Shown here: positions 47,131-55,411 of the stretch, piece after piece | How the letters are laid out: every line of letters starts with the position of its first letter | Position numbering within the stretch: the first letter of the stretch is position 1 | Assembly (NCBI GenBank): GCA_965222335.1 | Contig: OZ244944.1 | Location: 3,286,001 to 3,350,000 of the forward strand | Origin: G965222335 sp965222335 | GTDB taxonomy: Bacteria > Pseudomonadota > Gammaproteobacteria > Pseudomonadales > Halieaceae | Direction: 5' to 3' | DNA length: 64,000 bases | Notes under the pieces: model-generated | The model's input: only the letters and a program-made list of their open reading frames with translations | What the model was told of the DNA's origin: nothing | Databases searched by the model: none | Position numbers and translations under genes: made by a program

Positions 47131-47721
47131 CTACTGCCTGTCCCGGCTTTGCATGCCGCCGGTCAGGGCGATACGCATACCTTCCTCGACAGTAATGTCC
47201 AGGGGTTTAAGTCGGTGGGATTCCACGTACAGGGTGTAGCCGCCGATCTGGTAACTCATGGGCATGTACACCCCAACGATGTCGTTGTTCGCGTCCGGAA
47301 ACAGGTAGTCCGCCATCTTGCGCGCGGTGACGAAGCCGATCAGGTGCATGTTGTCCTGCACTTCCACCAGCACGACCTTATCCGCGGCCTGCTTCTCGGT
47401 GATGGTAAACGCCCGCATAAAATCCTGGATTGCGCCGTGGATGGACTTGATCAGCGGGATGGCATTGAGCAGGGACTCTCCCAGGCGGATCAGGTAGCGC
47501 ACCACGTAGGCCTTGACCAGCAGGCCGATCAGGACCAGCACGATAAAGCCGGAAATCACGCCCAGGCCCTGGAAATACAGTTCCTCGGGAACAATCGCAA
47601 GGATCGCCTTACCCGCCAGCTTCTCCATCTGGGAGAGCAGCCAGTAGACCAGGTAGATGGTCAGCGCCACCGGTAACACCGCGGCGAGGCCCTGGAGAGC
47701 GAGGGTGAAGATGCGTTTCAT
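47131..47721 (-). CDS. DUF502 family membrane protein
   Basis: This 196-residue protein has two transmembrane helices (about 8-30 and 50-75) and then the DUF502 soluble region: ESLLNAIPLIKSIHGAIQDFMRAF, VVLVEVQDNMHLIGFVT and GVYMPMSYQIGGYTLYV. DUF502 proteins are common in bacteria and plants (LCV-like); function is mostly unknown. It follows the AI-2E-type gene by 56 bp on the same strand. Confidence 0.88.
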   Translation of the reverse strand: MKRIFTLALQGLAAVLPVALTIYLVYWLLSQMEKLAGKAILAIVPEELYFQGLGVISGFIVLVLIGLLVKAYVVRYLIRLGESLLNAIPLIKSIHGAIQDFMRAFTITEKQAADKVVLVEVQDNMHLIGFVTARKMADYLFPDANNDIVGVYMPMSYQIGGYTLYVESHRLKPLDITVEEGMRIALTGGMQSRDRQ

Positions 47722-47777
47722 ACTGACTCCTTACGGTGAGTGAAGAAGCAGTGTAACGCAGGGCAGGCGCCCTTCGC

Positions 47778-48989
47778 CTAGGCCCGCGTTTCGATCAGCT
47801 TTACCCAGTACTCCATCACGTTGAGCTGCTGCGCGGCGAGTTTCAGGCACACCAGCAGGGGTACCGCCAGCAGCACCCCGGCGGCGCCCCACAGCCAGCC
47901 CCAGATAATGAGCCACAGCATCAGGATCAGCGGATTGAGGCGCATGTGTTTGCCCAGTACCAGCGGGGTGATGAACTGCGCCTCCACGAGGTTGATGGCA
48001 AAGTAGCAGGCGGCAGGGAGGAGGGCGGTTAATACCAGGCCGTACTGCACCACGCCCGCGACGCTCAGGATGCCAACCGCCACCAGTGGGCCGACATAGG
48101 GGGCGAAATTCAGCAGCCCGACCAGGGCGCCCCAGAGCAGGGCATCTTCGACACCCAGGAACCACAGCACGCTCGCGGTGACCACACCGAGGCCGGTATT
48201 GATCAGGCTGACCGTCAGGATATAGCGCGAGAGCTCCTGCTGGACCTTGCCGACGATGGTCCTGGCACGCCGCTTGTCCTGTACCCGCGGGAAGATCTCG
48301 ATCGCGCTCTGATACAGGTTGGGACCGAAAATCAGCTGGAACAGCACCAGGATGGCGAAGGTCATCAGCTGGACCAGCGCCACGGGGGTTGCGCTGAGCA
48401 CCGAGATCACCATCTCCAGCCCGCCCTGCAACAGGCGCTCCGATACCGCGTCCTTCTGGGTAGTTGTTTGCGGTGGTGGCGCGGGTGCTTTTTCCTCTTC
48501 ATCGTCGTCAAACAGACCAAAGAAACTGAAGCCTTCCTCCTCTGGCTCCTCCGGTTCCGGCGGGGGTTCTGCCTCCTTTGGGGTGAGCGATTCGGTGAGC
48601 GAATCCAGCTCCTCACTCAGCTGCATGCCCAGCTCGGGCAGGCGTTTGAGCCATTTCTGCGCGGGCTCGGCAAGCTCCATGCCGAGCAGGGCAACGGGGC
48701 CGCCGATGCACGCCAGTAACACCACCGCGGACAGGCTGCGGGGAATATGGAAGCGTTTCAGCGCGGTGACCAGGGGGCTGAGCAGCAGCGCGAACAACAG
48801 CGCCACGACGACCGGCATCAACAGTGTGCGGGCGAAGTAGAGGGTGTACAGCAGGGCCAGGGCCAGGAGCCAGTAGAGCACCAGCGTGCCCACAGGGCGC
48901 GTGGTGCCGCTGAAAATGCCGGGGCGCGGTCCGTCTGCGGAGCCCTTGTCGGCCTGCGTCTGGGTTGGTGTCGGTGAGGCGTCTGTCAT
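47778..48989 (-). CDS. AI-2E family transporter (PerM/YdiK-like) with acidic insertion
   Basis: This 403-residue polytopic protein has about eight helices and the family pattern of a late NFAPYVGPLVAVGI and NPLILMLWLIIWGWLWGAAGVLLAVPLL. Members export small molecules or ions; only some handle AI-2. An insertion of about 45 residues (roughly 137-180), rich in Pro and Glu with FSFFGLFDDDEEE, lies in the first large loop and is not part of the family core. The start at 48989 is the only strong choice. Confidence 0.88.
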   Translation of the reverse strand: MTDASPTPTQTQADKGSADGPRPGIFSGTTRPVGTLVLYWLLALALLYTLYFARTLLMPVVVALLFALLLSPLVTALKRFHIPRSLSAVVLLACIGGPVALLGMELAEPAQKWLKRLPELGMQLSEELDSLTESLTPKEAEPPPEPEEPEEEGFSFFGLFDDDEEEKAPAPPPQTTTQKDAVSERLLQGGLEMVISVLSATPVALVQLMTFAILVLFQLIFGPNLYQSAIEIFPRVQDKRRARTIVGKVQQELSRYILTVSLINTGLGVVTASVLWFLGVEDALLWGALVGLLNFAPYVGPLVAVGILSVAGVVQYGLVLTALLPAACYFAINLVEAQFITPLVLGKHMRLNPLILMLWLIIWGWLWGAAGVLLAVPLLVCLKLAAQQLNVMEYWVKLIETRA

Positions 48990-49204
48990 CGCGTGAGACT
49001 AGCGTAGCGCGCGGGCCATTGCACGGGGTAGACGCATGATCCGCGAGCCGACGCCCTGGTTCGAGGTAGTCTTTTGGGTGGGAGTGCTGCGTCGGCTTTC
49101 CGCGGGGTGTCCAAAAATGCAGCGCCTGCGATCATATTCGGCTATCACACTTAAAAACGGATAGGGCTAGGATGTCAGTCATCAACCCCGAAGGAGGTGA
49201 TGCC

Positions 49205-49537
49205 ATGAACAGTCTGACCCGTATAACCCTGACCCTGGCCCTGGCTGCCGGAGCGGCAAATGTCGCCGCGGACAGCCGGGATCGTGAGAACCTGCAACTG
49301 TGCAAGAGCGACATAGCGGATGCCCTGGGCGCGGCTACGCGCACCCGGCTCTACGACATCCAGCACCGTCGCAGCGGCGACCGCTTCCGCCTCAAGGCCT
49401 ACCCGGACGGTCGCGAAAGCCAGACCCTGAACTGCTGGGTCACGGACGAGGGCGTGGTGACGCTGCAAACCAGCGACGGCGTCGCCCTGCGCAAATCCAG
49501 CTACGGCGAGAGAGAGCAGGTCACCCTCAGCAACTAG
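49205..49537 (+). CDS. small exported hypothetical protein (110 aa)
   Basis: The start is fixed by a perfect Shine-Dalgarno AAGGAGGT (49191-49198) six bases before the ATG. A signal peptide (ITLTLALAAGAANVAA, cut near residue 21) precedes about 90 residues with two cysteines (LQLCKSD and TLNCWV) that could form a disulfide, and many charged residues. It contains no known domain I recognise. A terminator at 49573-49594 shows it is a single-gene unit. Confidence 0.75.
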   Translation: MNSLTRITLTLALAAGAANVAADSRDRENLQLCKSDIADALGAATRTRLYDIQHRRSGDRFRLKAYPDGRESQTLNCWVTDEGVVTLQTSDGVALRKSSYGEREQVTLSN

Positions 49538-49572
49538 TGCAGGCTTAGCAGGTCCTTGCGATAGCCACTACA

Positions 49573-49594
49573 GCCGCCCCCGGGCGGCCTTTTT
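49573..49594 (+). terminator. Rho-independent terminator
   Basis: GCCGCC and GGCGGC form a 6-bp stem around CCCG, followed by CTTTTT. It lies 35 bp after the small exported protein gene. Confidence 0.85.
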
Positions 49595-49696
49595 ATGTCC
49601 ATGGATGGTCGGTACGCCGCGAGAGCCAGGGACGGCGGCAGCGGCGCGCCATGGCCCCTGCCGAACTGAGTTCAGAGCCGCAGGGAGGCCGCGGCC

Positions 49697-50113
49697 TTAG
49701 TCTTCCACATCATCCACATCAATCTGCCCGGTAAGGCGCTTGCGGATATGTGACCAGGACATGCCCGTGGCCAGGATCAGTGAGGTCAGGATCAGCGCCA
49801 CCCAGGTCAGGGCGCCGGTGGACTCGAGGGTCATCCAGCCCAGGTCGACAAACAGCCAGATGACGCAGGCAAACAGGGCGGCCCCCAGGATCACACCCAG
49901 CCAGCCCATGGACAGGAAGGTGGCGCGGACAAAAATGATCCAGCCGATGAGCAGCACCAGGCCGATGATCGCGACGATGGGACCAAAAGCGGTACCTTCG
50001 GCAAGCAGCCAGCTGACGTAGGAGTAGTCGGTGGGGTTGTAGGTGCCGAATACCAGCACCGCCGCAAACAACCAGCGGCTGAGAAAACTGCCCACGTCGA
50101 AACTGTTAGCCAT
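49697..50113 (-). CDS. DUF6524-like membrane protein
   Basis: This 138-residue protein has four hydrophobic helices. It opens MANSFDVGSFLSRWLFAAVLVFGTYNPTDYSYVSW, contains RATFLSMGWLGVILGAALFACVIW and ends with a short acidic tail (DVDDVED). It resembles DUF6524 proteins; function unknown. The ATG at 50113 is preferred over a TTG two codons earlier because of an AGGGATG upstream. It follows the sulfotransferase gene by 81 bp on the same strand. Confidence 0.75.
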   Translation of the reverse strand: MANSFDVGSFLSRWLFAAVLVFGTYNPTDYSYVSWLLAEGTAFGPIVAIIGLVLLIGWIIFVRATFLSMGWLGVILGAALFACVIWLFVDLGWMTLESTGALTWVALILTSLILATGMSWSHIRKRLTGQIDVDDVED

Positions 50114-50194
50114 TGCCAAGCATCCCTGTCGCGTTGATGAAAGTCGTAAAGCTAGTGCAATTGCCAGGGGCTGGCAAGGGTGGCGGGTCAGCTT

Positions 50195-51454
50195 TCATGC
50201 CTCCTCCGCCGGCACCTTGTAGTAATCCTGGTAGCGCCTGAAGTGGTGTCGCGCCTGGGTGTTGACAGGATAGCGATGGCTGCCGAATTTCCCCCGTGGC
50301 TTGTGCGCGAGGTAGGCGGTGATCGCGTCCCGGAGTTGCTCGCCAAAAGGCATGCCAAAGTGTCGGTACATGGACTGGAGGCAGGCGATCGGGTCGTCGA
50401 CCAGGTCTGCATAGCGCAGGTCGTAGATGTTCTCCGCGGGCAGAAGACCCGCCTCGCGCCACTGCATCACCTGCTCGAGGCGGGCCGCAGTGGCTTCCCC
50501 CTCGACCAGGCCGGCGAAAGCGGTGGCGTCGAAGTCCTGGTCGCTGCGCATCCAGTAGAGGGTGCCCAGCAGGCTGGTGGCCGAGGCCATACAGAACAGC
50601 GGATCGCGGTGGGTCTGTACGATGCGGGCGTCGGGATAGACCGCCAGCAGGGTCTTGAGGTGTCCCAGGTGCTCCGGCGCTTTCAGCAGCCAGTGCTGCC
50701 TCGGGTTGCGCCACTGCAGTAGCTGCAGCATTTTTTTGTGATAGCGGTACACCGGTGTCAAATCGGCGCTGGCGTAGAAAGCGTGGTAGGTGGGCGCCTG
50801 GTAGAGAGCGGCGATGTGATCGCTGATAAAGGTATTGGCCCAGAGCATGCCGCACTCTGCCGGGATGTGTGCCCCCATCTCATGCATCGCCGCAAACTCG
50901 GGTGCCACCCGCGACCACTGGGTCACCAGCGGGTGAATAATATCGCGCCGGGTATCGTGCGTGTAGGTTTCCCGCTTTGGTGGCGGACAGGAAATAAAAC
51001 TTTCCCAGGTTTGTGGTGAGCCGAGTGTGCCGTCCTGCGACAGCAGTTCGAACAACAGGGAAGTGCCGGAGCGTGCCAGCCCGGTAATAAATATTGGCTG
51101 GCGGATCTCCTCCTCATGGATTTCCGGGTGGCGGCGAAACGTCTCGGTGATTTGCAACCGGTTCTGCAGCCACAGCAGCAGGTCGCTGCGCGCCATCAGG
51201 CGGCCCATCAGGGTCAACCCGGCCTCGTCGCGCAGCGACTGCAACAGCACTCTTAGCGGGGTCTGCCAATCCTCCTCGCCGAAGTCCTCGAGACCGGTCC
51301 GCGCCCGGGCAAAGGCGATCAGGGAGGCCTCGTCGAGCGGCACGAGCGCCTCCAGGTCCATCGTTTCCCCCTCGGCATTCAGCCGGGCCAGCCATTCAGG
51401 GTGAGGCGGTGGGGTCCATTCCCGGGCGCGGGCCGTGCCGTCGGGCTTTGCCAT
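50195..51454 (-). CDS. sulfotransferase family protein
   Basis: This 419-residue cytosolic-type sulfotransferase would move a sulfo group from PAPS to an acceptor. It has the 5'-phosphosulfate loop IFITGLARSGTSLLFELL and the 3'-phosphate region ARIVQTHRDPLFCMAS; the ending GSHRYPVNTQA... resembles Sulfotransfer_3 enzymes. The ATG at 51454 has GGAGGT upstream. It is divergent from the SDR/DUF1214 pair, separated by 209 bp, so the three may handle one lipid-like or steroid-like substrate. Confidence 0.9.
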   Translation of the reverse strand: MAKPDGTARAREWTPPPHPEWLARLNAEGETMDLEALVPLDEASLIAFARARTGLEDFGEEDWQTPLRVLLQSLRDEAGLTLMGRLMARSDLLLWLQNRLQITETFRRHPEIHEEEIRQPIFITGLARSGTSLLFELLSQDGTLGSPQTWESFISCPPPKRETYTHDTRRDIIHPLVTQWSRVAPEFAAMHEMGAHIPAECGMLWANTFISDHIAALYQAPTYHAFYASADLTPVYRYHKKMLQLLQWRNPRQHWLLKAPEHLGHLKTLLAVYPDARIVQTHRDPLFCMASATSLLGTLYWMRSDQDFDATAFAGLVEGEATAARLEQVMQWREAGLLPAENIYDLRYADLVDDPIACLQSMYRHFGMPFGEQLRDAITAYLAHKPRGKFGSHRYPVNTQARHHFRRYQDYYKVPAEEA

Positions 51455-51663
51455 GCTTGCAACCTCCAGCAGGGTAGGGCGGGTAGGGGGCCGCCGGTCT
51501 TCGGATGGTGTCTGCACTATGCGAGAGCCTCGCGCGGCAGGCAAGCCACCTGGTTCAAACATCTGGTACAGCGATCCCGGCCGGGCCTGGCTGCTGGCAA
51601 TTGCCGGCGGCTTCCCCTAGCTTCATTGTTCAGGCAGACAAACTCAGCGAAGCGGGGTGAGAC

Positions 51664-52425
51664 ATGGTCGAGGTGGATTTAAGTGGCAAGGTGGCGCTGG
51701 TCACGGGGGGCAGTCGCGGCCTGGGGCGGGCGATGTGCCTGGGCCTGGCGCGCGCCGGTGCCGATGTGGTGATTGCCAGTCGCAAGCTGGAGAACTGCGA
51801 AGCGGTGGCGGCAGAGGTGCGCGAGCTCGGGCGTGAAGCCCTGGCGGTAGCCGCCCATGCCGGCGATACCGGAGACCTCGACGCGTTGATAGATGCCGCC
51901 TGGGGCGCCTTCGGCCGGGTGGATATCCTGGTCAATAACGCCGGCATCAATCCCGTCGGCGGCGGACTGTCCGACCTCGGCCCGGACCTGTTCCAGAAGA
52001 TCTTCGAGGTCAATACCCGTGGGCCCTGGTACCTGGCCTCGCGACTGGCGCCGAGAATGGCGGAGCAGGGCGGCGGTGTGATCATCAATGTGATCTCGGT
52101 GGCGGGTTTGCGCCCGCCGGCCTACCAGGGATTCTACGCTGCGACCAAGGCGGCCCTGAACGCCCTGACGGGTGTGATGGCCCAGGAATGGGCGCCGCAC
52201 AAGGTGCGGGTGAACAGCCTGGCGCCGGGGAGTTATCACTCGGACCTGTTTGACTCTGCCGCCCGGTCGCCGGAGTTCCTGCAGGGTGCAATCGACGCCT
52301 CCCTGCAAAAGCGGGTTGCCGACACCGAGGAAATCGTGGGCCCGCTGTTGTACCTCGCCAGCGATATGTCCAGCTTTACCACCGGCACCACGCTGGTCAC
52401 CGACGGCGGCTACATGGCGCGCTAG
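51664..52425 (+). CDS. short-chain dehydrogenase/reductase
   Basis: This 253-residue classical SDR has TGGSRGLG near residue 15, NNAGINPVGG, the catalytic Ser in VISVAGL and YxxxK in FYAATKAAL, and the closing GTTLVTDGGYMAR. It probably oxidises a hydroxyl of a hydrophobic substrate; the substrate is unknown. The DUF1214 gene follows after 25 bp and the sulfotransferase is divergent. Confidence 0.92.
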   Translation: MVEVDLSGKVALVTGGSRGLGRAMCLGLARAGADVVIASRKLENCEAVAAEVRELGREALAVAAHAGDTGDLDALIDAAWGAFGRVDILVNNAGINPVGGGLSDLGPDLFQKIFEVNTRGPWYLASRLAPRMAEQGGGVIINVISVAGLRPPAYQGFYAATKAALNALTGVMAQEWAPHKVRVNSLAPGSYHSDLFDSAARSPEFLQGAIDASLQKRVADTEEIVGPLLYLASDMSSFTTGTTLVTDGGYMAR

Positions 52426-52450
52426 GCGTGGACCGGCAACAGGAGGCAGT

Positions 52451-53644
52451 ATGTTTGGAGACAGCGATAGCGACGCGGACCTGCGCGACACCTGGCACCG
52501 ATTCTGTGACGAGTTGCGCGATGCGGGAGAACTGATATTCCGCGACACTACCCCGGGCAACCCGGTGACCCGCGCCACGGGCCTGCGCTTGCTGGCGCGC
52601 AATGTGTCCCTGGGGCTGCAGTTCGAACTGGAAAATAATGACCCCGACTTTCCCCAGTTGATGCATTACTTCGACCCTGTGCGCAAGCAGGGAGGCGATA
52701 ATGCCGACGCCCTTTACCAGGGTGCACCCATTAACGGGGTGGATACTTTTCGCATCAGTGGTCACCGGGGCGATGCGGCCTTTTTCGCGATCACCGTGCT
52801 GGAAAGCGGCGAGACACCCTGGGGCGGCGGCGTGGTCGGCACCCTGCTGGGCCAGGACCTGGAGGTGGACGAAGACGGCCGCTTCGAACTCGTGCTGAGC
52901 CCCGATCAGCACCCGGGCAACTGGCTGCGTACCACCCCGCATACCTGCCGCGTGACTTTTCGCCAGTTCTTCGCCGACTGGGAGAATGAACAGCGTATGG
53001 AGGCGCGTATTGAGCGACTTGATGCCGGGGACGAGGTGCCGCCGGTGTTTACTCCCGAGCGGGCACGTGAAGGCCTGCTGGGCGCCGCGCGCTGGGTGAA
53101 GTGGTCCACGCAGTTCTGGGCTGACAAGATCGACTTGTGGCAGGCGCGGCGTAACGAATTCGTCAGTTACGGCGAGCTTGAAAACCAGAAGATCGATTAC
53201 ACGCCCTCGGGCACACCGCTGATCGCTTATTGGCATGTGCCTCGCGACGAGGCGTTGATCGTGCGAGTGACCCCGCCGGTCTGTCGCTACTGGAATTGCG
53301 AGTTTGGCAACTACTGGTGGGAGACGATGGATTACCGCCAGCGCTTCACCAGCCTAAACAGCCACTATGCCCACCTCGAGGCCGACGGCAGCCTGGTGGT
53401 GATCATCAGCCACGATGATCCGGGGCGCGGCAACTGGCTGGACCCCGGTGGTCACGAGGACGGTTACCTGACGTTCCGCTGGATGGACAGCGAAGAGGTG
53501 CCACGGCCGGACTGTGAACAGGTGGCGCGGGCCGAGCTGGAGCGCGCCCTGGGCGATGCCGGCGTGGCGGTGAGTCCGGCGCAGCGCCGCCGTGATCTGC
53601 AGGCACGCCAGCGCGGTATTCACCGGCGTTTCAGCCCGCTGTGA
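52451..53644 (+). CDS. DUF1214 domain-containing protein
   Basis: This 397-residue soluble protein has a C-terminal DUF1214-like region (DEALIVRVTPPVCRYWNCEFGNYWWETMDYRQRFTSLN and VVIISHDDPGRGNWLDPGGHEDGYLTFRW). The N-terminal half is helical, then beta-rich (GVDTFRISGHRGDAAFFAITVLE). Such proteins are frequent beside SDR, sulfotransferase and steroid or lipid catabolism genes in Halieaceae and mycobacteria, with no assigned reaction. AGGAGG is 4 nt before the ATG at 52451. The longer open frame upstream overlaps the SDR and is rejected. Confidence 0.85.
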   Translation: MFGDSDSDADLRDTWHRFCDELRDAGELIFRDTTPGNPVTRATGLRLLARNVSLGLQFELENNDPDFPQLMHYFDPVRKQGGDNADALYQGAPINGVDTFRISGHRGDAAFFAITVLESGETPWGGGVVGTLLGQDLEVDEDGRFELVLSPDQHPGNWLRTTPHTCRVTFRQFFADWENEQRMEARIERLDAGDEVPPVFTPERAREGLLGAARWVKWSTQFWADKIDLWQARRNEFVSYGELENQKIDYTPSGTPLIAYWHVPRDEALIVRVTPPVCRYWNCEFGNYWWETMDYRQRFTSLNSHYAHLEADGSLVVIISHDDPGRGNWLDPGGHEDGYLTFRWMDSEEVPRPDCEQVARAELERALGDAGVAVSPAQRRRDLQARQRGIHRRFSPL

Positions 53645-53785
53645 GGCATTGCGACCGGTGCGTGGAATGATCGTGGCATAGCCCTGCGCTGATTCGATTG
53701 ACCCTGCGCGGTAATGACGTGGCCCCGCAGGCCTCGCTTGCCCACACTGTGCGACAGGATGTCACGCAGGCAGGGGGACAAGGAA

Positions 53786-54634
53786 ATGTCCGCACCGATT
53801 CGCGTCAAGAAATTCGTTTTCCGTGGGCTGATCGGTCTTCTGGCCTCGCTGCCGCTGGTGGCGCAGGCGCAGCTGCCTTTGACCATCAGCGACCTGCTGG
53901 TGGACCGGGACAGCTTCAAGCTGGCCACGCAGTTCAGTCACCGCCAGCAGCGTGAACCGGCCCCGTTTGATCTGGCGCCGGGTGGCACCATCCAGCGGCG
54001 CCTGGAAAGCAATGCCATGGCCACGCGCCTGCGCTGGGGCGCCACCGCCAATCTGGAATTCAATACGACGCTCAGCTACCAGGCCCTGCAGACGCGTCAC
54101 TGGCCGCGCGACACTGCCGGGCAGACGCGTCATGCGCTTAGCGCGGGCGGCACCTGGCAATTGCATGCGGAGGATGCGGCACCGGCGCTGCTGGTTTCGC
54201 TCGATGTTGAGCTGCTCGGTCAATCTTCAGAGAGTCCGGCAGGGCAGGAGTACGGGCGCGCCCAGACCCTGGGCATGACCACCTACCGCTCGCTGGACCC
54301 GCTGGTATTGAGCTTGTCCGCCGCCTACACCAACTGGCTGTCACTGGCCTCGCCCGAGGGTAAGTGGCAGCCGGGCAACGTATTGCGCATTCAGCCGCGG
54401 GTGAACTTCGCCGTCAATCATCGGGTGTCGCTGGTGGGCGGTGCCTCGGCGGAGATTCGCCAGGCAGCCCGCCTTGAGGGGCGCACAGTATCGCCCCGGG
54501 AGGCTCGCTTCGGGGTGTTGCTGGGGCTCGGCATGCAGTTCGGGCGTCGCGCCACGCTGTTCGCGGAAACAGAATTTGCGACCGCCGGTGAAGAGGCCGC
54601 CGCGGTCAGCCTGGAGTGGGTCTACCGGTTCTGA
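53786..54634 (+). CDS. outer-membrane beta-barrel protein, unknown function
   Basis: This 282-residue protein has a signal peptide (FRGLIGLLASLPLVAQA, cut near residue 28) and then amphipathic beta strands throughout, ending VSLEWVYRF with the C-terminal aromatic residue recognised by the BAM machinery. The pattern resembles transporter-like barrels of the Phenol_MetA_deg type, though I cannot place it firmly. ATG at 53786 has GGGGGACAAGG upstream. It is the first of four co-oriented genes ending with the C39 peptidase, so it may form the outer-membrane exit or receptor for the peptide at 54690. Confidence 0.65.
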   Translation: MSAPIRVKKFVFRGLIGLLASLPLVAQAQLPLTISDLLVDRDSFKLATQFSHRQQREPAPFDLAPGGTIQRRLESNAMATRLRWGATANLEFNTTLSYQALQTRHWPRDTAGQTRHALSAGGTWQLHAEDAAPALLVSLDVELLGQSSESPAGQEYGRAQTLGMTTYRSLDPLVLSLSAAYTNWLSLASPEGKWQPGNVLRIQPRVNFAVNHRVSLVGGASAEIRQAARLEGRTVSPREARFGVLLGLGMQFGRRATLFAETEFATAGEEAAAVSLEWVYRF

Positions 54635-54689
54635 CCAGCCGGAGTGCAACTGGGGAAGTGGGCTTAAATCGTGTACATGGAGACGTACT

Positions 54690-55001
54690 ATGAAAATTTT
54701 ACACACAGCAATGATTACCCTGACCCTGGTGTCACCGTTTGCCCAGGCTGGATCACAGACAGAAGCTGATCTGGTGGCGAGTGCCTTTGCTCATCCCACG
54801 CCGGATGCTGCACAGGTCGATATCCTGACGGAGTCCGAGTTGGCGGCCACCCGGGGCAAACTAGGGCCCCTGGCGCTGGTCGCGGCAATTGGTGGTCTTG
54901 ACCTCGCCCTGATTGGCGTTTACTGGGGCGTTTACGTGCCCCATTACGGGGGCGGTGGCTCCTGTTCGGGGTGCACTACCAGCATGTATAGCCAGCATTG
55001 A
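54690..55001 (+). CDS. exported peptide precursor with Sec signal and C39-type leader
   Basis: This 103-residue product starts with a Sec signal peptide (cut after PFAQA, residue 20). Residues 46-57 read LTESELAATRGK, matching the double-glycine leader pattern (L-12, E-8, L-7, G-2), although the last position is Lys instead of Gly or Ala. The remaining 46 residues form a hydrophobic helix with GxxxG-like spacing and end YWGVYVPHYGGGGSCSGC with two cysteines (92, 95). A GG at 68-69 is a second possible cut site. GGAGA precedes the ATG. Function unknown; a bacteriocin, pilus or adhesin subunit are possibilities. Confidence 0.7.
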   Translation: MKILHTAMITLTLVSPFAQAGSQTEADLVASAFAHPTPDAAQVDILTESELAATRGKLGPLALVAAIGGLDLALIGVYWGVYVPHYGGGGSCSGCTTSMYSQH

Positions 55002-55111
55002 GCTTCGCAGGCCCAATTGCTGTTGCCCGGGCTGGCAATTTTGTCAGCTCGGGCTATTTTGTCAGTGTGGGCGCTGCATGTTTGACTCTTTCGGGTCAGG
55101 GGGATGCAACT

Positions 55112-55411
55112 ATGAAACATCCGGCGCTGGTGCGGAAACTTGAAGGCTACCGCTACGACGCTCTTTACGATCGCTACTTCGGGCGGGTAACCCTTGTGGC
55201 ACTCCTTGTATTGGGCAACTTGCTTCTGCTTGCCTATTGTATCTGGCGCCAGCAACTGTCTGCGGCCGTGATGGTTGTGCTTGGATCCGCGAGCGTGGCC
55301 ATCAGCGTGGCGATCGGTGACCATTTTGGCAGCCGGTTGGCGCAGCGCAAGCAAGCCGAGGAAAAGGCGACCGGCCAGGAAAACGCAGCCGGTGGCGACA
55401 AAGCGGTTTAA
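55112..55411 (+). CDS. small two-helix inner-membrane protein
   Basis: This 99-residue protein has a charged start (MKHPALVRKLEGYRYDALYDRYFG) and two transmembrane helices (about 25-45 and 50-72) with a charged C-terminal tail. Start at 55112 is favoured by an AGGGGG upstream; an earlier ATG would nearly abut the peptide gene. I recognise no family. It overlaps the C39 peptidase gene by 20 bp, so the two are likely translated together and may interact. Confidence 0.6.
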   Translation: MKHPALVRKLEGYRYDALYDRYFGRVTLVALLVLGNLLLLAYCIWRQQLSAAVMVVLGSASVAISVAIGDHFGSRLAQRKQAEEKATGQENAAGGDKAV

